Positions 16,832-25,443 of a stretch of DNA of 64,000 nt are shown here, piece by piece; the stretch's first letter is position 1, and the number at the start of each line of letters is the position of its first letter. The notes beneath the pieces are model-generated. The model was not told where the DNA came from. It did not search any database and saw only the letters and a program-made list of their open reading frames with translations. The stretch lies in contig CABUWV010000008.1 in assembly GCA_902495355.1 (NCBI GenBank), positions 1-64,000 on the forward strand. Reading direction: 5' to 3'. The translations under genes were made by a program, and so were the position numbers. The stretch comes from an uncultured Collinsella sp. GTDB taxonomy: Bacteria > Actinomycetota > Coriobacteriia > Coriobacteriales > Coriobacteriaceae.

Positions 16832-17842
16832 CTAGATCGAGGTGGAACCGAGCCAATTGAGTTTACATTCGAGAATGCGCTGCTCACCTGGCGTGCTGCT
16901 GCCATCGAGTAGCGCGAGGAGCATCTCGGCCGCCTCTCTGCCTTCCTGGTCGACGGGCTCGATGATCGTGGAGACGGTCGGCGTGGTGAGGTTGGTCCAG
17001 TCTTCGCAGTTGAGTCCCAAAAGACCGATTTGCTGCGGAAGTAGATGGGCCATGGGCTGGAGAGCCTTGTAGACACGGGGAAGTGCCCACTGATTTTGCA
17101 CGAAGATAAGGGTTCGCTTGGCGGGGTTGAACTTGTATTTAAAGTACTCGGTAAGCTCACCGACCGACGGCTTGTTGTGGTCGATGGGAATCGCTTTGTA
17201 GAGCCGTCCGTTCGCTGCCAGCGCCTCGGCATACCCTTGAAAACGCTCCATGCGGGTGCGCATTTCGGTCATGTTGGCGGCAATGGAAAAGAAATCTTCG
17301 TAACCGGCGTCGAGGAGTGCCTGCGTGGCGTTGTACACACCGTCGTAAAGGTTGGTTTTGATCCAGCTGGTACCTGGGCTATAGATGGCCGCATCGAAAA
17401 AGACGACGGGCTTACCGGCGCGCTTGATGCGGTCATGGACGGCCTTGAAATTTGCCGTGGGCTGGATGATAAAGCCATCGACGCCCAGCGAGAGCATTTT
17501 GTCGACATACATGAGCTCGGTTTCGGGGTTAAAGTTGCTCGTGCAAACGACCGTCTGGTAGCCCGCGGGGAGCATGACCTGCTCCATGCCGTTGAGGACG
17601 AGGCCCGCCCACTTGTTGGTGTTATCCAAAATGATAATGGCGATGACGTGGGTCTGTTTGCCGGTGAGTGTTTGCGCCTGGGCGTTGGGGACGTATCCCA
17701 GCTCCTTGATGACGCGCGCAATCTTTGCCTGCGTCTTCTCGCTAAGCTTTTCTCGTTTGTCGTTGAGGTAATACGAGACGCTTGCCGTCGAGGTTCCCGC
17801 CTCTCGAGCGACGTCTGCGATCGTAACGCGCTGTTTTGCCAC
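16832..17842 (-). CDS. LacI-family transcriptional regulator
   Basis: A 336-residue regulator. The helix-turn-helix VTIADVAREAGTSTASVSYY and hinge helix (YVPNAQAQTLTGK) are at residues 5-60, followed by a periplasmic-binding-like sugar domain. The start is taken as GTG at 17842, because GGAAGGAG lies five bases upstream and the DNA-binding domain begins immediately after; the ATG at 17878 has no such site. It is divergent from the PTS/transketolase operon at 18258, with a gap of about 415 bp, and most likely controls it. The inducer is unknown. Confidence 0.9.
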   Translation of the reverse strand: MAKQRVTIADVAREAGTSTASVSYYLNDKREKLSEKTQAKIARVIKELGYVPNAQAQTLTGKQTHVIAIIILDNTNKWAGLVLNGMEQVMLPAGYQTVVCTSNFNPETELMYVDKMLSLGVDGFIIQPTANFKAVHDRIKRAGKPVVFFDAAIYSPGTSWIKTNLYDGVYNATQALLDAGYEDFFSIAANMTEMRTRMERFQGYAEALAANGRLYKAIPIDHNKPSVGELTEYFKYKFNPAKRTLIFVQNQWALPRVYKALQPMAHLLPQQIGLLGLNCEDWTNLTTPTVSTIIEPVDQEGREAAEMLLALLDGSSTPGEQRILECKLNWLGSTSI

Positions 17843-18066
17843 AGCGACTCCTTCCGACAGATGAGCATTTTCCAACATGATGACTTTGAGTCTTGGTGTG
17901 GGATGCGCTTCGGTGAGCGACCTTTTCCTTTCATATGAGTATGCAACAAATGCGGTATACGGGTGGGGTTGAAATTTGTGACCGGCATGCGCATCTGCCG
18001 TCTACCGAGAAAATCAAATACTTCTTGACTTTTGAAATCGAGGGTAAAATCGCAGGATTCATTTTT

Positions 18067-18099
18067 GGTTAAACGCATAACTAAATCGCATAACTAATG
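18067..18099 (+). promoter_or_regulatory. Candidate LacI-type operator region
   Basis: GGTTAAACGCATAACTA (18067-18083) has GTTA/TAAC half-sites around the AAACGC core common in LacI-family operators. CGCATAACTAA then repeats at 18089-18097. It lies between the divergent LacI gene and the PTS operon. The rest of 17843-18257 holds no gene. Confidence 0.4.
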
Positions 18100-18257
18100 C
18101 CCTGACCTGCGCGTTTACCGAAATAAGCTGGCATTAAGAAAAACGAGCACCTATATTGGTCTTGTCGAAAAGACAGCAAGTCCAAACGGCAGGGGATGCT
18201 CCGGAGGCCTCCGCAAACGGTGTCTTGCGCACGCAACTCTATGAAAAGAGGGAAGCA

Positions 18258-19730
18258 ATGAAGATCGTAGGCGTTGCCGCCTGTACCGTGGGTATCGCCC
18301 ACACGTATATGGCCCAGAAGGCGATTCAGGATGAATGCGCCGCCCGTGGCATCGAGTGCAAAGTCGAGGCTCAGGGTGGCCTGGGTATCGAGAACGAGCT
18401 GACGCAGGAAGACGTGGATTCCGCCGACCTGGTGCTCGAGTCCGTCGACGTGGGCGTCGAGAACGAGGATCGTTTTGAGCAGAAGATGGCCGAGGGAAAG
18501 TTCCTGAAGGTCGGCACCTCGGATGTAATCGCCGATCCGGTGAAGATCATTGACCAGGCCGTTGAGATTATCAAGGCGACGGGCGGCGCCGTTGACGCGC
18601 CCAAGGCCGAGGCCAAGGCAGAGAAGAAGGCCGTCTCCGCTGCCCCGCAGGCCCCGACACCGGCGTCCAAGCAGTCTGTCTTTGCCGATCCTGGTAAGAC
18701 GCTGCTCAATGCATTCAATACCGGCGTTTCCTATTTTATCCCCATCGTCGTTATCGGCGGCGTGTTTCTCGCCTTCTCGCTGGCATCCGGTACCGCCGGC
18801 GCCAACGGCATGGAGGTTACGAACCCGCTGATGGTGAGTCTTAACACCATCGGCATGGCCGGCATCTCCATGATGATCCCGGTGCTTGCGGCTTACATCT
18901 CCTACTCGATGGCTGGCAAGCCCGCGCTCGCCCCCGGTTTTGTCCTGGGTTACCTGGTCAACAACGCAGTCGTTACCCCTAACGGCAACAGCGTTTCGAC
19001 CGGCTTCTTGGGCGCCATGATCATGGCGGTTATCTGCGGCTACTTTGTCCGCTGGATGAAGACCTGGAAGGTCAACAACACCATCCAGACCATCATGCCC
19101 ATCCTGATCATTCCGATTCTGACCTCGCTTGTCCTAGGCATGGCCTATATCTACATCCTGGCCACGCCGCTTGGCTTTGTGATGGACTGGCTTACCGGCG
19201 TGCTCGGCAGTCTGCAGGGCGGCTCCGCGGTTGTCCTGGGTCTGGTCATTGGCGTTATGACCGCCTTCGATATGGGCGGCCCCATCAACAAGACCGCCTC
19301 GACCTTCACCATGGCCATCATGGCCTCCGGCATCTACGGTCCTAATGGTATGTTCCGCGTCGCCGTCGCCGTTCCCCCGATCGCCTGTGGCCTCGCTGCG
19401 CTCATCGCCAAGAACAAGTTCGATGACGCCGACCGCCAGATGGGCATCTCCGCGCTGTTCATGGGCTGCATCGGTATTACCGAGGGCGCTATCCCCTTCG
19501 CGGTCAAGGACCTCGGTCACACCCTTCCCGGCATTTGCATCGGCTCTGCCGTGGGTGCGGCGCTTGCCGCCTTCCAGGGCATCGATTGCTACGTCCCGCA
19601 CGGTGGCTTTATCGTCGCCCTTGCCACCAACAACGTCGCGCTGTTCTGCCTGGACATCGTGATTGGCGCCGTGGTCGCCGCTGCAATCCTGATTGCCATG
19701 AAGCCCACGCTCGACAAGCAGGCCAAGTAA
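18258..19730 (+). CDS. PTS system, fructose-type EIIBC component
   Basis: A 490-residue sugar phosphotransferase permease. Domain IIB (residues 1-100) carries the phosphorylated Cys9 in GVAACTVGIAHTYMAQ. An Ala/Lys-rich linker (about 105-140) leads to the IIC membrane domain (about 145-485), with eight to nine hydrophobic segments and the family motif GGPINK. The matching EIIA is at the far end of the same operon (23801). Fructose, mannitol-like or other ketose specificity cannot be assigned. GAGGGAAG lies before the ATG at 18258. A 13-bp perfect hairpin follows the gene. Confidence 0.9.
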   Translation: MKIVGVAACTVGIAHTYMAQKAIQDECAARGIECKVEAQGGLGIENELTQEDVDSADLVLESVDVGVENEDRFEQKMAEGKFLKVGTSDVIADPVKIIDQAVEIIKATGGAVDAPKAEAKAEKKAVSAAPQAPTPASKQSVFADPGKTLLNAFNTGVSYFIPIVVIGGVFLAFSLASGTAGANGMEVTNPLMVSLNTIGMAGISMMIPVLAAYISYSMAGKPALAPGFVLGYLVNNAVVTPNGNSVSTGFLGAMIMAVICGYFVRWMKTWKVNNTIQTIMPILIIPILTSLVLGMAYIYILATPLGFVMDWLTGVLGSLQGGSAVVLGLVIGVMTAFDMGGPINKTASTFTMAIMASGIYGPNGMFRVAVAVPPIACGLAALIAKNKFDDADRQMGISALFMGCIGITEGAIPFAVKDLGHTLPGICIGSAVGAALAAFQGIDCYVPHGGFIVALATNNVALFCLDIVIGAVVAAAILIAMKPTLDKQAK

Positions 19731-19744
19731 ACCTTTAAGGACTC

Positions 19745-19782
19745 CGGTTGTGCGGAGGGATGGATTTGACTCCGCACAACCG
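19745..19782 (+). other. Intercistronic hairpin in the PTS operon
   Basis: CGGTTGTGCGGAG (19745-19757) and CTCCGCACAACCG (19770-19782) are perfectly complementary with a 12-base loop. There is no T tract. It probably sets relative mRNA levels by attenuation or by 3'-end protection of the EIIBC transcript. Confidence 0.6.
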
Positions 19783-19874
19783 CCCCTACACAACAAAATC
19801 CATCCGTACTGATAGGGCCCACATCTGGGTCCCAGGGAACTTTTGTCAAAAATCCTCTGGAGAAGGAGAACAAA

Positions 19875-21149
19875 ATGTCCAACCTCACCATCCGCCAGGC
19901 CGTTCAGGGCATGCTCAAGCTGCAGGATAGCGGCGATCACGCAACCATGGTCGGTATTGGCCCCATGAGCCCCAACCTGATTCAGGCCGTGTTCGAGCTT
20001 GCCAAGGACGAGGATTTCCCGCCCATGTTTATCGCCAGCCGCAACCAGGTCGATATGGACGAGATGGGCGCCGGTTACGTCAACGGTTGGGACCAGACGC
20101 GCTTTGCCGCCGACATCAAGAAGGTTGCCGACGAGGTGGGTTACACCGGTCCGTACTACCTGTGCCGCGATCACGGCGGCCCGTGGCAGCGCGACGAGGA
20201 GCGTAACGCCCACCTGCCCGAGGACGAGGCCATGGAGCTCGCCCGCAAGTCCTTCGTCGCCGACATGGAGGCAGGCTTTGACCTGCTGATGGTCGACCCC
20301 ACCAAGGACCCCTATCAGATCGGCAAGGTTATTCCGCTCGACGTGGTGCTTCGCCGCACGATCGATCTTATCGACTACCTTGAGCAGTACCGTCGCGAGC
20401 ATAACCTGCCCGAGGTTGCCTATGAGGTCGGTACCGAGGAGACCAATGGCGGCTTGACCTCTACCGATAAGTACGAGGAGTTCATTTCTCAGCTGCAGCC
20501 CGAGCTCGAGAAGCGCGGCTGCCCCATGCCCACCTTTATCGTCGGCCAGACCGGTACGCTCACCCGTTGGACCGAGCAGGTCGGTCATTACAACTTTAAG
20601 AATGCCCGCGAGCTCGCCGACATGGCTAAGCGCTACGGCGTGGGCCTGAAGGAGCACAACGCCGACTATCTGGATGACGCAACGCTGCTCGAGCACATCC
20701 CGGCTCACGTGACGGCCTCCAATGTTGCCCCTCAGTACGGCACCGAGGAGACCCGCGCTTACCTCAAGCTCTGCGCTACCGAGCAGATTCTGGTCGACAA
20801 CGGCCTGTGCGACGATCCCTCCGACCTGTATCACACGCTGCTGGTCAAGGCTATCAAGACCGAGCGCTGGCGCAAGTGGATGACCGGCGACGATGTCAAC
20901 CTGCAGGTTGACGACATTCTGGCCGACGACGAGCTCAGCCTGAAGATTCTGGATGTCTCCGGCCACTACGCGTTCAACGATCCCGAGGTCAAGGAGCAGG
21001 TCGAGAAGCTCTATCGCAACCTCGCTGCCCAGGACATCGACGGCAAGCGCTTTGTGATCGAGCACATCAAGCGCCCGATCAAGCAGTACGTCGTCGGTCT
21101 TAACCTCAAGGGCGTCACGAGCCGCATCGAGAAGGCCCTCGAGGACTAG
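19875..21149 (+). CDS. GatZ/KbaZ-type tagatose-bisphosphate aldolase subunit
   Basis: A 424-residue member of the tagatose-6-phosphate kinase/KbaZ/GatZ family. In Enterobacteria this family is the non-catalytic subunit that stabilises class II D-tagatose-1,6-bisphosphate aldolase. Matching features are the length, HGGPWQRDEER, and the acidic core TKDPYQIGKVIPLDVVLRRT. No catalytic partner (GatY/KbaY) is encoded in this operon, so its role may differ from the textbook one and could be catalytic on its own. GAAGGAGAA before the ATG supports the start. It lies between the PTS EIIBC gene and the TalC-like gene. Confidence 0.82.
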   Translation: MSNLTIRQAVQGMLKLQDSGDHATMVGIGPMSPNLIQAVFELAKDEDFPPMFIASRNQVDMDEMGAGYVNGWDQTRFAADIKKVADEVGYTGPYYLCRDHGGPWQRDEERNAHLPEDEAMELARKSFVADMEAGFDLLMVDPTKDPYQIGKVIPLDVVLRRTIDLIDYLEQYRREHNLPEVAYEVGTEETNGGLTSTDKYEEFISQLQPELEKRGCPMPTFIVGQTGTLTRWTEQVGHYNFKNARELADMAKRYGVGLKEHNADYLDDATLLEHIPAHVTASNVAPQYGTEETRAYLKLCATEQILVDNGLCDDPSDLYHTLLVKAIKTERWRKWMTGDDVNLQVDDILADDELSLKILDVSGHYAFNDPEVKEQVEKLYRNLAAQDIDGKRFVIEHIKRPIKQYVVGLNLKGVTSRIEKALED

Positions 21150-21206
21150 GTAGTTTTTCCTACGCGACGCCGGGCCTGGGGCATGTCCCAGCCGCAGGCC
21201 CGGCAC

Positions 21207-21237
21207 ATAGGACAAAGGGACGCCCCCTTTGTCCTAT
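21207..21237 (+). repeat. Hairpin of the GGGAC family, terminator-like
   Basis: ATAGGACAAAGGG pairs with CCCTTTGTCCTAT around a short loop, with the T-rich TTTTTT after it. It sits inside the sugar operon between the GatZ-like and TalC-like genes, so it could attenuate downstream expression. Confidence 0.65.
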
Positions 21238-21274
21238 TTTTTGAGTTTTGGATTCCTCCGAAGGAGTTTGCAAC

Positions 21275-21958
21275 ATGAAGTTCTTTATCGATACCGCCAA
21301 CCTTGACGAGATCGCCGAGGCCAAGAGCTGGGGTTGCCTTGCCGGCGTCACCACCAACCCGTCCCTGTACGCCAAGACCGGCGGCAAGCTGGCCGACTTT
21401 GAGCCCCATATGCTCAAGATTGCCGAGCTCTGCGAGGGTCTGCCCGTGTCTGCCGAGTCCACCGCGACTACTGCCGAGGGCATGATCGAGGAGGGCAAGC
21501 GCCTTGCCGCCCTCGCCCCCAACATTGTGGTCAAGCTCCCCGTGTGCGAGGCCGGCCTCGCCGCCTGCCGCGCCCTGGCCGATGCAGGCGTGCGCGTCAA
21601 CATGACGCTCGTCTTCTCGCCGACCCAGGCCTTGATGGCCGCCAATGCCGGTGCCCGCTACATCAGCCCGTTTGTGGGACGCTTCGACGACATCGCTGAG
21701 GACGGTATTTCGCAGCTCGATAACGTTGTGACCTGCATCAAGAACTACGACTGGACCGGTAAGAACGTCGACGACACCGTCGAGATCATCACCGCATCCG
21801 TCCGCACGCCCAATCACGTGACCCAGGCGGCGCTGCTCGGTGCCGATATTGCGACCGTCCCCATGGCTGCTCTTAAGAAATGCCTGCATCACCCGCTGAC
21901 CGACCAGGGCCTTGCCTCGTTCGAGGCTGACTGGAAAAAGGTCGTCGAGGCACAGTAA
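21275..21958 (+). CDS. Fructose-6-phosphate aldolase / transaldolase-like (TalC type)
   Basis: A 227-residue class I aldolase of the short transaldolase (TalC/FSA) family. It begins MKFFIDTANLDEI, the family hallmark, followed by GVTTNPSL. The Schiff-base lysine is K87 in NIVVKLPV, and the C-terminal SPFVGRFDD is conserved. Members are either true transaldolases or F6P aldolases; the choice depends on few residues and is left open. GAAGGAG with a seven-base spacer supports the ATG at 21275. With the split transketolase downstream it suggests rearrangement of C5/C6 sugar phosphates. Confidence 0.9.
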   Translation: MKFFIDTANLDEIAEAKSWGCLAGVTTNPSLYAKTGGKLADFEPHMLKIAELCEGLPVSAESTATTAEGMIEEGKRLAALAPNIVVKLPVCEAGLAACRALADAGVRVNMTLVFSPTQALMAANAGARYISPFVGRFDDIAEDGISQLDNVVTCIKNYDWTGKNVDDTVEIITASVRTPNHVTQAALLGADIATVPMAALKKCLHHPLTDQGLASFEADWKKVVEAQ

Positions 21959-22020
21959 CGATGGTTCTGCCGGCCCAGCATTTGTTATGCCGGGCCGGCG
22001 TGCTCAAGAGAGGAAACTCC

Positions 22021-22851
22021 ATGACCGATCAGGAACTGGCCAAGATTGCCAATGAGGTTCGCCGCGGTATTGTCACGGGTGTCCACGCCGCCAAGTCGGG
22101 GCATCCGGGCGGATCGCTTGGCGCCGCCGACATTATGACCTACCTCTACTTTGAGGAAATGGATGTCGACCCGGCGAATCCGAGCCGCGCCGAGCGCGAT
22201 CGCTTTGTGCTCTCCAAGGGACATTGCGCTCCGGCACTCTATGCCGTGCTCGCCGAACGCGGGTTCTTTCCCAAGGAGGAGCTCGAGACGCTCCGTCATA
22301 TCGGCAGCCGCCTGCAGGGCCATCCCAATATGAATGACACGCCGGGCGTCGACATGTCTACCGGATCGCTCGGTCAGGGTATCTCCGCCGCGGTTGGAAT
22401 GGCACTCGCCGCAAAGCACTGGGGTGACAGCTACCGCGTCTACACGCTGTTGGGCGACGGCGAGTGCGAGGAGGGCCAGGTGTGGGAGGCGGCCATGTTC
22501 GCCGGCAACCACGACTTGGATAACCTCGTCGCTATCGTCGATCATAATGGCCTGCAAATTGACGGCAGTATCGACGAAGTTAACTCTGCTATGCCGCTTG
22601 CCGACAAGTTCCGCGCCTTTAAGTGGCATGTGATCGAACTTGCCGACGGTAATGACATGGCGCAGATTGCCGCCGCCTTTGCCGAGGCCCGCAAAGTGAG
22701 CGACTCGCCCGTGGCCATTATCGCCGAGACGGTGAAGGGCAAAGGCGTCTCCTTTATGGAAAACCAGGTGGGCTGGCACGGCAAAGCACCCAACGATGAA
22801 CAGTTTGAGCAGGCCATGGCCGAGCTCGCAGCAGCAGGGGAGGAGCTCTAA
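22021..22851 (+). CDS. Transketolase, N-terminal subunit
   Basis: A 276-residue subunit carrying the thiamine-diphosphate pyrophosphate-binding part of a split transketolase. Visible motifs are HPGGSLGAADIM, the catalytic loop FVLSKGHCAPALYA, GSLGQGISAAVGMA and the ThDP motif GDGECEEGQVWEAAMFAGNHDLDN. AGAGGAAA before the ATG at 22021 supports the start. Its stop overlaps the start of the C-terminal subunit gene by one base, so the two chains are made in coupled fashion. The enzyme moves two-carbon units between sugar phosphates in the cytoplasm. Confidence 0.95.
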   Translation: MTDQELAKIANEVRRGIVTGVHAAKSGHPGGSLGAADIMTYLYFEEMDVDPANPSRAERDRFVLSKGHCAPALYAVLAERGFFPKEELETLRHIGSRLQGHPNMNDTPGVDMSTGSLGQGISAAVGMALAAKHWGDSYRVYTLLGDGECEEGQVWEAAMFAGNHDLDNLVAIVDHNGLQIDGSIDEVNSAMPLADKFRAFKWHVIELADGNDMAQIAAAFAEARKVSDSPVAIIAETVKGKGVSFMENQVGWHGKAPNDEQFEQAMAELAAAGEEL

Positions 22852-23789
22852 TGGCAGACATCAAGAAAGTCGCCACGCGCGTCAGCTATGGCGAGGCCCT
22901 TGTTGAGCTGGGCAATGAGCACGATGACTTTGTGGTTCTCGATGCCGACCTGGCCGCCGCCACGCAGACCGGTAAGTTTAAGGCTGCGCACCCTGAGCGC
23001 TTCTACGACGCCGGCATTGCCGAGAGCAACTTGATGGGGCTCGCCGCCGGCATTGCGACCACGGGCCACGTCGCCTTTGCGAGCACCTTTGCCATGTTCG
23101 CCGCCGGTCGCGCGTACGAGCAAGTGCGTAATTCCATCGGCTATCCGCACCTCAACGTCAAAATCGGCGCCACGCATGCGGGCATCTCGGTCGGTGAAGA
23201 CGGCGCCACGCATCAGTGCTGCGAGGACATCGCGCTCATGCGCACGATCCCGGGCATGACGGTAATCGTTCCCGCCGATGACATCGAGGCTCGCGCTTGC
23301 GTGCGCGCCGCCTATGAGTTTGAGGGACCGGTCTACATGCGCTTCGGCCGCCTGGCAACACCGGTCATCAACGACCGCGAGGACTATGAGTTCAAGATTG
23401 GTCGCGGCGTGGTCGTGCGCGAGGGGTCCGATGTGACCATCATCGCTTGTGGCCTCATGGTCGCCGAGGCGCTTGAGGCTGCCGAGGCGCTCGCTGCCGA
23501 TGGTATCGACGCCGAGGTTATCAACATGCACACGATCAAGCCACTTGATGAGCGCCTGGTGGTTGCCAGCGCCAAGAAGACTGGACGTGTGGTCACCGCC
23601 GAGGAGCATTCGATTATCGGTGGTCTTGGCGAGGCCGTGGCCTCGGTGCTCGCGGAACAGCATCCGGTGCCGATGCGACGCGTCGGCGTGCGCGATGTGT
23701 ACGGCGAGTCTGGCCCTGCGGTCGATTTGCTGCACAAGTACGGTTTGGACGCCGACGGCATCGAAGCTGCGGTCAGGTCTGTGTTGTAA
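22851..23789 (+). CDS. Transketolase, C-terminal subunit
   Basis: A 312-residue partner subunit with the pyrimidine-binding and C-terminal domains. It has the ThDP-activating glutamate region DAGIAESNLMGLAAG, the phosphate-binding segment GATHQCCEDIALMR and a C-terminal domain (VTAEEHSIIGGLG). It starts with ATG overlapping the upstream stop (TAATG). Together with the preceding gene it makes one full transketolase. The EIIA gene follows after 11 bp. Confidence 0.95.
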   Translation: MADIKKVATRVSYGEALVELGNEHDDFVVLDADLAAATQTGKFKAAHPERFYDAGIAESNLMGLAAGIATTGHVAFASTFAMFAAGRAYEQVRNSIGYPHLNVKIGATHAGISVGEDGATHQCCEDIALMRTIPGMTVIVPADDIEARACVRAAYEFEGPVYMRFGRLATPVINDREDYEFKIGRGVVVREGSDVTIIACGLMVAEALEAAEALAADGIDAEVINMHTIKPLDERLVVASAKKTGRVVTAEEHSIIGGLGEAVASVLAEQHPVPMRRVGVRDVYGESGPAVDLLHKYGLDADGIEAAVRSVL

Positions 23790-23800
23790 GGAAGGTTTCC

Positions 23801-24253
23801 ATGGGATTTGTATCTGCCAACCAAGTGACGATCGGGTATACCGCCGCCTCGCGCGAGGACGCCCTGCATTATTTGTCTGAGCAGGCAATCGAGCTCGGCT
23901 TCGCCGATGACGCATCTGCCGTAGAGGCTGCCTTTATTGCTCGCGAGAACGAGGCCGAGACCGGCCTTGTCGCCGGTTTTGCCGTTCCGCATGCCAAAAG
24001 CGACGCGATTCACACGCCGGGCGTTGCCGTGCTTAAACTGGCCGAGCCCGTTGAATGGCCGAGCTTCGATGGGGTGCCCGTCGATGTTGCGCTCGCGCTG
24101 TACGTGCCTGCCGGCGAAGCTGGAACCACGCACCTGCGTCTGCTCTCCAAGGCTGCCGTGATGCTGATGGACGCCGGTTTTCGTGACAAGGTGCGCGAAA
24201 GCACCGATCCCGCCGAGATTGCCGAGCTCATCAATAGTGGGCTCGAAGGCTAG
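23801..24253 (+). CDS. PTS system, fructose-type EIIA component
   Basis: A 150-residue soluble phosphocarrier of the mannitol/fructose EIIA family. The phosphorylated histidine is H64 in GFAVPHAKSD. It accepts phosphate from HPr and passes it to Cys9 of the EIIBC protein encoded at 18258. Its place at the end of the operon, after the aldolase and transketolase genes, ties these enzymes to the imported sugar. GGAAGG seven bases before the ATG supports the start. A terminator follows at 24296. Confidence 0.92.
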   Translation: MGFVSANQVTIGYTAASREDALHYLSEQAIELGFADDASAVEAAFIARENEAETGLVAGFAVPHAKSDAIHTPGVAVLKLAEPVEWPSFDGVPVDVALALYVPAGEAGTTHLRLLSKAAVMLMDAGFRDKVRESTDPAEIAELINSGLEG

Positions 24254-24295
24254 AACGGTCATCCCGTTCAATCAATTGATCCTTCTCCAAGGAAA

Positions 24296-24332
24296 AGGGC
24301 TGCGACGCCATGTAGGTGTCGCAGCCCTGTTT
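24296..24332 (+). terminator. Terminator of the PTS-transketolase operon
   Basis: AGGGCTGCGAC pairs perfectly with GTCGCAGCCCT around an 11-base loop and is followed by GTTTGCGTTT. Confidence 0.85.
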
Positions 24333-24339
24333 GCGTTTC

Positions 24340-24384
24340 CCCAGATAAAATCTGCCAAAACAAACCTGTCCCTTTTTGGTAGGT
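24340..24384 (+). repeat. 45-bp repeat, copy A
   Basis: This begins CCCAGATAAAATCTGCC and contains AAACCTGTCCC. It is nearly identical to copies at 29556-29600 (same strand) and 27388-27432 (opposite strand). The core can fold, as ACCTGCC-like and GGCAGGT-like ends pair. It lies between the convergent EIIA and LarE genes. Confidence 0.8.
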
Positions 24385-24397
24385 AAAACGGCGCAAC

Positions 24398-25276
24398 CTA
24401 CAGGTTCATGTTGCCGTGGATGTAGGGGGTGACCTCGGGGGAGATGTGGCTGCAGCCCAGCTCGCGCAGCGCGGACTCGATGGCGGCGGGCAGCGGGGTT
24501 TTGCCCTCGGCATCGACGCCGGTGCCGCCGAGAGCGGCAATCTTGGCGACATCTGCGGGGGCGGCCTCGATATGCATGCAGCCGCCGACCAAGCGCGCGC
24601 GGACCTGCGCCAAGTCAAGACCGTGCAGGTAATCCTCGCAGGCGCGGATTAAATCGACCTTCTCGCGCGTAAGCTCCTCGCCCGTGGGGACACGCGTGGC
24701 AAGGCAGGCTCCCGCCGGCAGGTTCCAAACGGGATAGCCCCATGCGCGCAGCAGCTCGCGCTCTTCGTCCTTGGTAAAGCCGACCTCCATGAGAGGGGAG
24801 CGTACGTCGAGCTCTTCTGCCGCGCGCATGCCGGGGCGGTAGTCACCGCGATCGCTTGCATTGCTGCCATCGATGACGGTGGAAAAGCCGAGCGACTTGG
24901 CGTGGTTGACGATGGCGGTAAAGCTGGCGTGCTTGCAGTGGTAGCAGCGATTGGCATCGTTGCAGGCTACTTGGGGGAGCTGCAACTGATCCACCGAAAG
25001 ATTGAGCACGGGGAGCTTAAAATGCGCCCCTTCATTGGCTTGTCCATCAACGGACTGCTCAAACGAAGCCTGCTCGGGCGTACCGATGAGCGGCGTGGTG
25101 AGGTGAACGAGAAGCGTGTCGGCAGGCATGATGCGGGCGCAGACCGCGGCCAAAAAGCTGCTGTCGACACCACCGGAAAAGCCGATGGCGACGCGTCCGT
25201 ATGCCAAGAGCAGCTGCTCGAGTGCTGCGAGTTTGTCCTGAAGCTCCTCTGCGGGTGCGGCGGTGTCTGAAAGCAT
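24398..25276 (-). CDS. larE: ATP-dependent sacrificial sulfur transferase LarE
   Basis: A 292-residue PP-loop enzyme. LarE adenylates its substrate and donates sulfur from its own cysteine to build the nickel-pincer nucleotide cofactor of lactate racemase-type enzymes. The PP-loop SGGVDSS is at about residues 34-40. NANRCYHCK-type (NDANRCYHCKH) and the cysteine-containing GACLATRVP, which holds the sacrificial Cys in L. plantarum LarE, are present. LarA, LarB and LarC are not in this window, so its client is unknown. GGAAC is a weak ribosome site. It is divergent from the HAD gene. Confidence 0.85.
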   Translation of the reverse strand: MLSDTAAPAEELQDKLAALEQLLLAYGRVAIGFSGGVDSSFLAAVCARIMPADTLLVHLTTPLIGTPEQASFEQSVDGQANEGAHFKLPVLNLSVDQLQLPQVACNDANRCYHCKHASFTAIVNHAKSLGFSTVIDGSNASDRGDYRPGMRAAEELDVRSPLMEVGFTKDEERELLRAWGYPVWNLPAGACLATRVPTGEELTREKVDLIRACEDYLHGLDLAQVRARLVGGCMHIEAAPADVAKIAALGGTGVDAEGKTPLPAAIESALRELGCSHISPEVTPYIHGNMNL

Positions 25277-25293
25277 GAAAGTTCCTTACAGTA

Positions 25294-25318
25294 ATTATAG
25301 CTCGGACGAAACTATAAT
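25294..25318 (+). promoter_or_regulatory. Inverted repeat between larE and the HAD gene
   Basis: ATTATAG (25294-25300) and CTATAAT (25312-25318) form a perfect 7-bp inverted repeat with an 11-bp spacer just upstream of larE. Each arm also resembles a -10 box facing outward, so it may mark opposing promoters. Confidence 0.4.
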
Positions 25319-25443
25319 CCTACCGAGCCACTCGCCATAAGACTTCTATCTATGTAACGAAAGTGCAATATGCTATATACGTTATATACAAGTTTGTAAA
25401 GTGCGGTAGAGTGGCAGTAATGCAATCCGGTGAGGGGATCGAT

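Noticed and set aside
17843..18257. Known riboswitch before the PTS operon
   Set aside because: The 415-base gap has promoter-like and operator-like motifs only, and no recognised riboswitch core.
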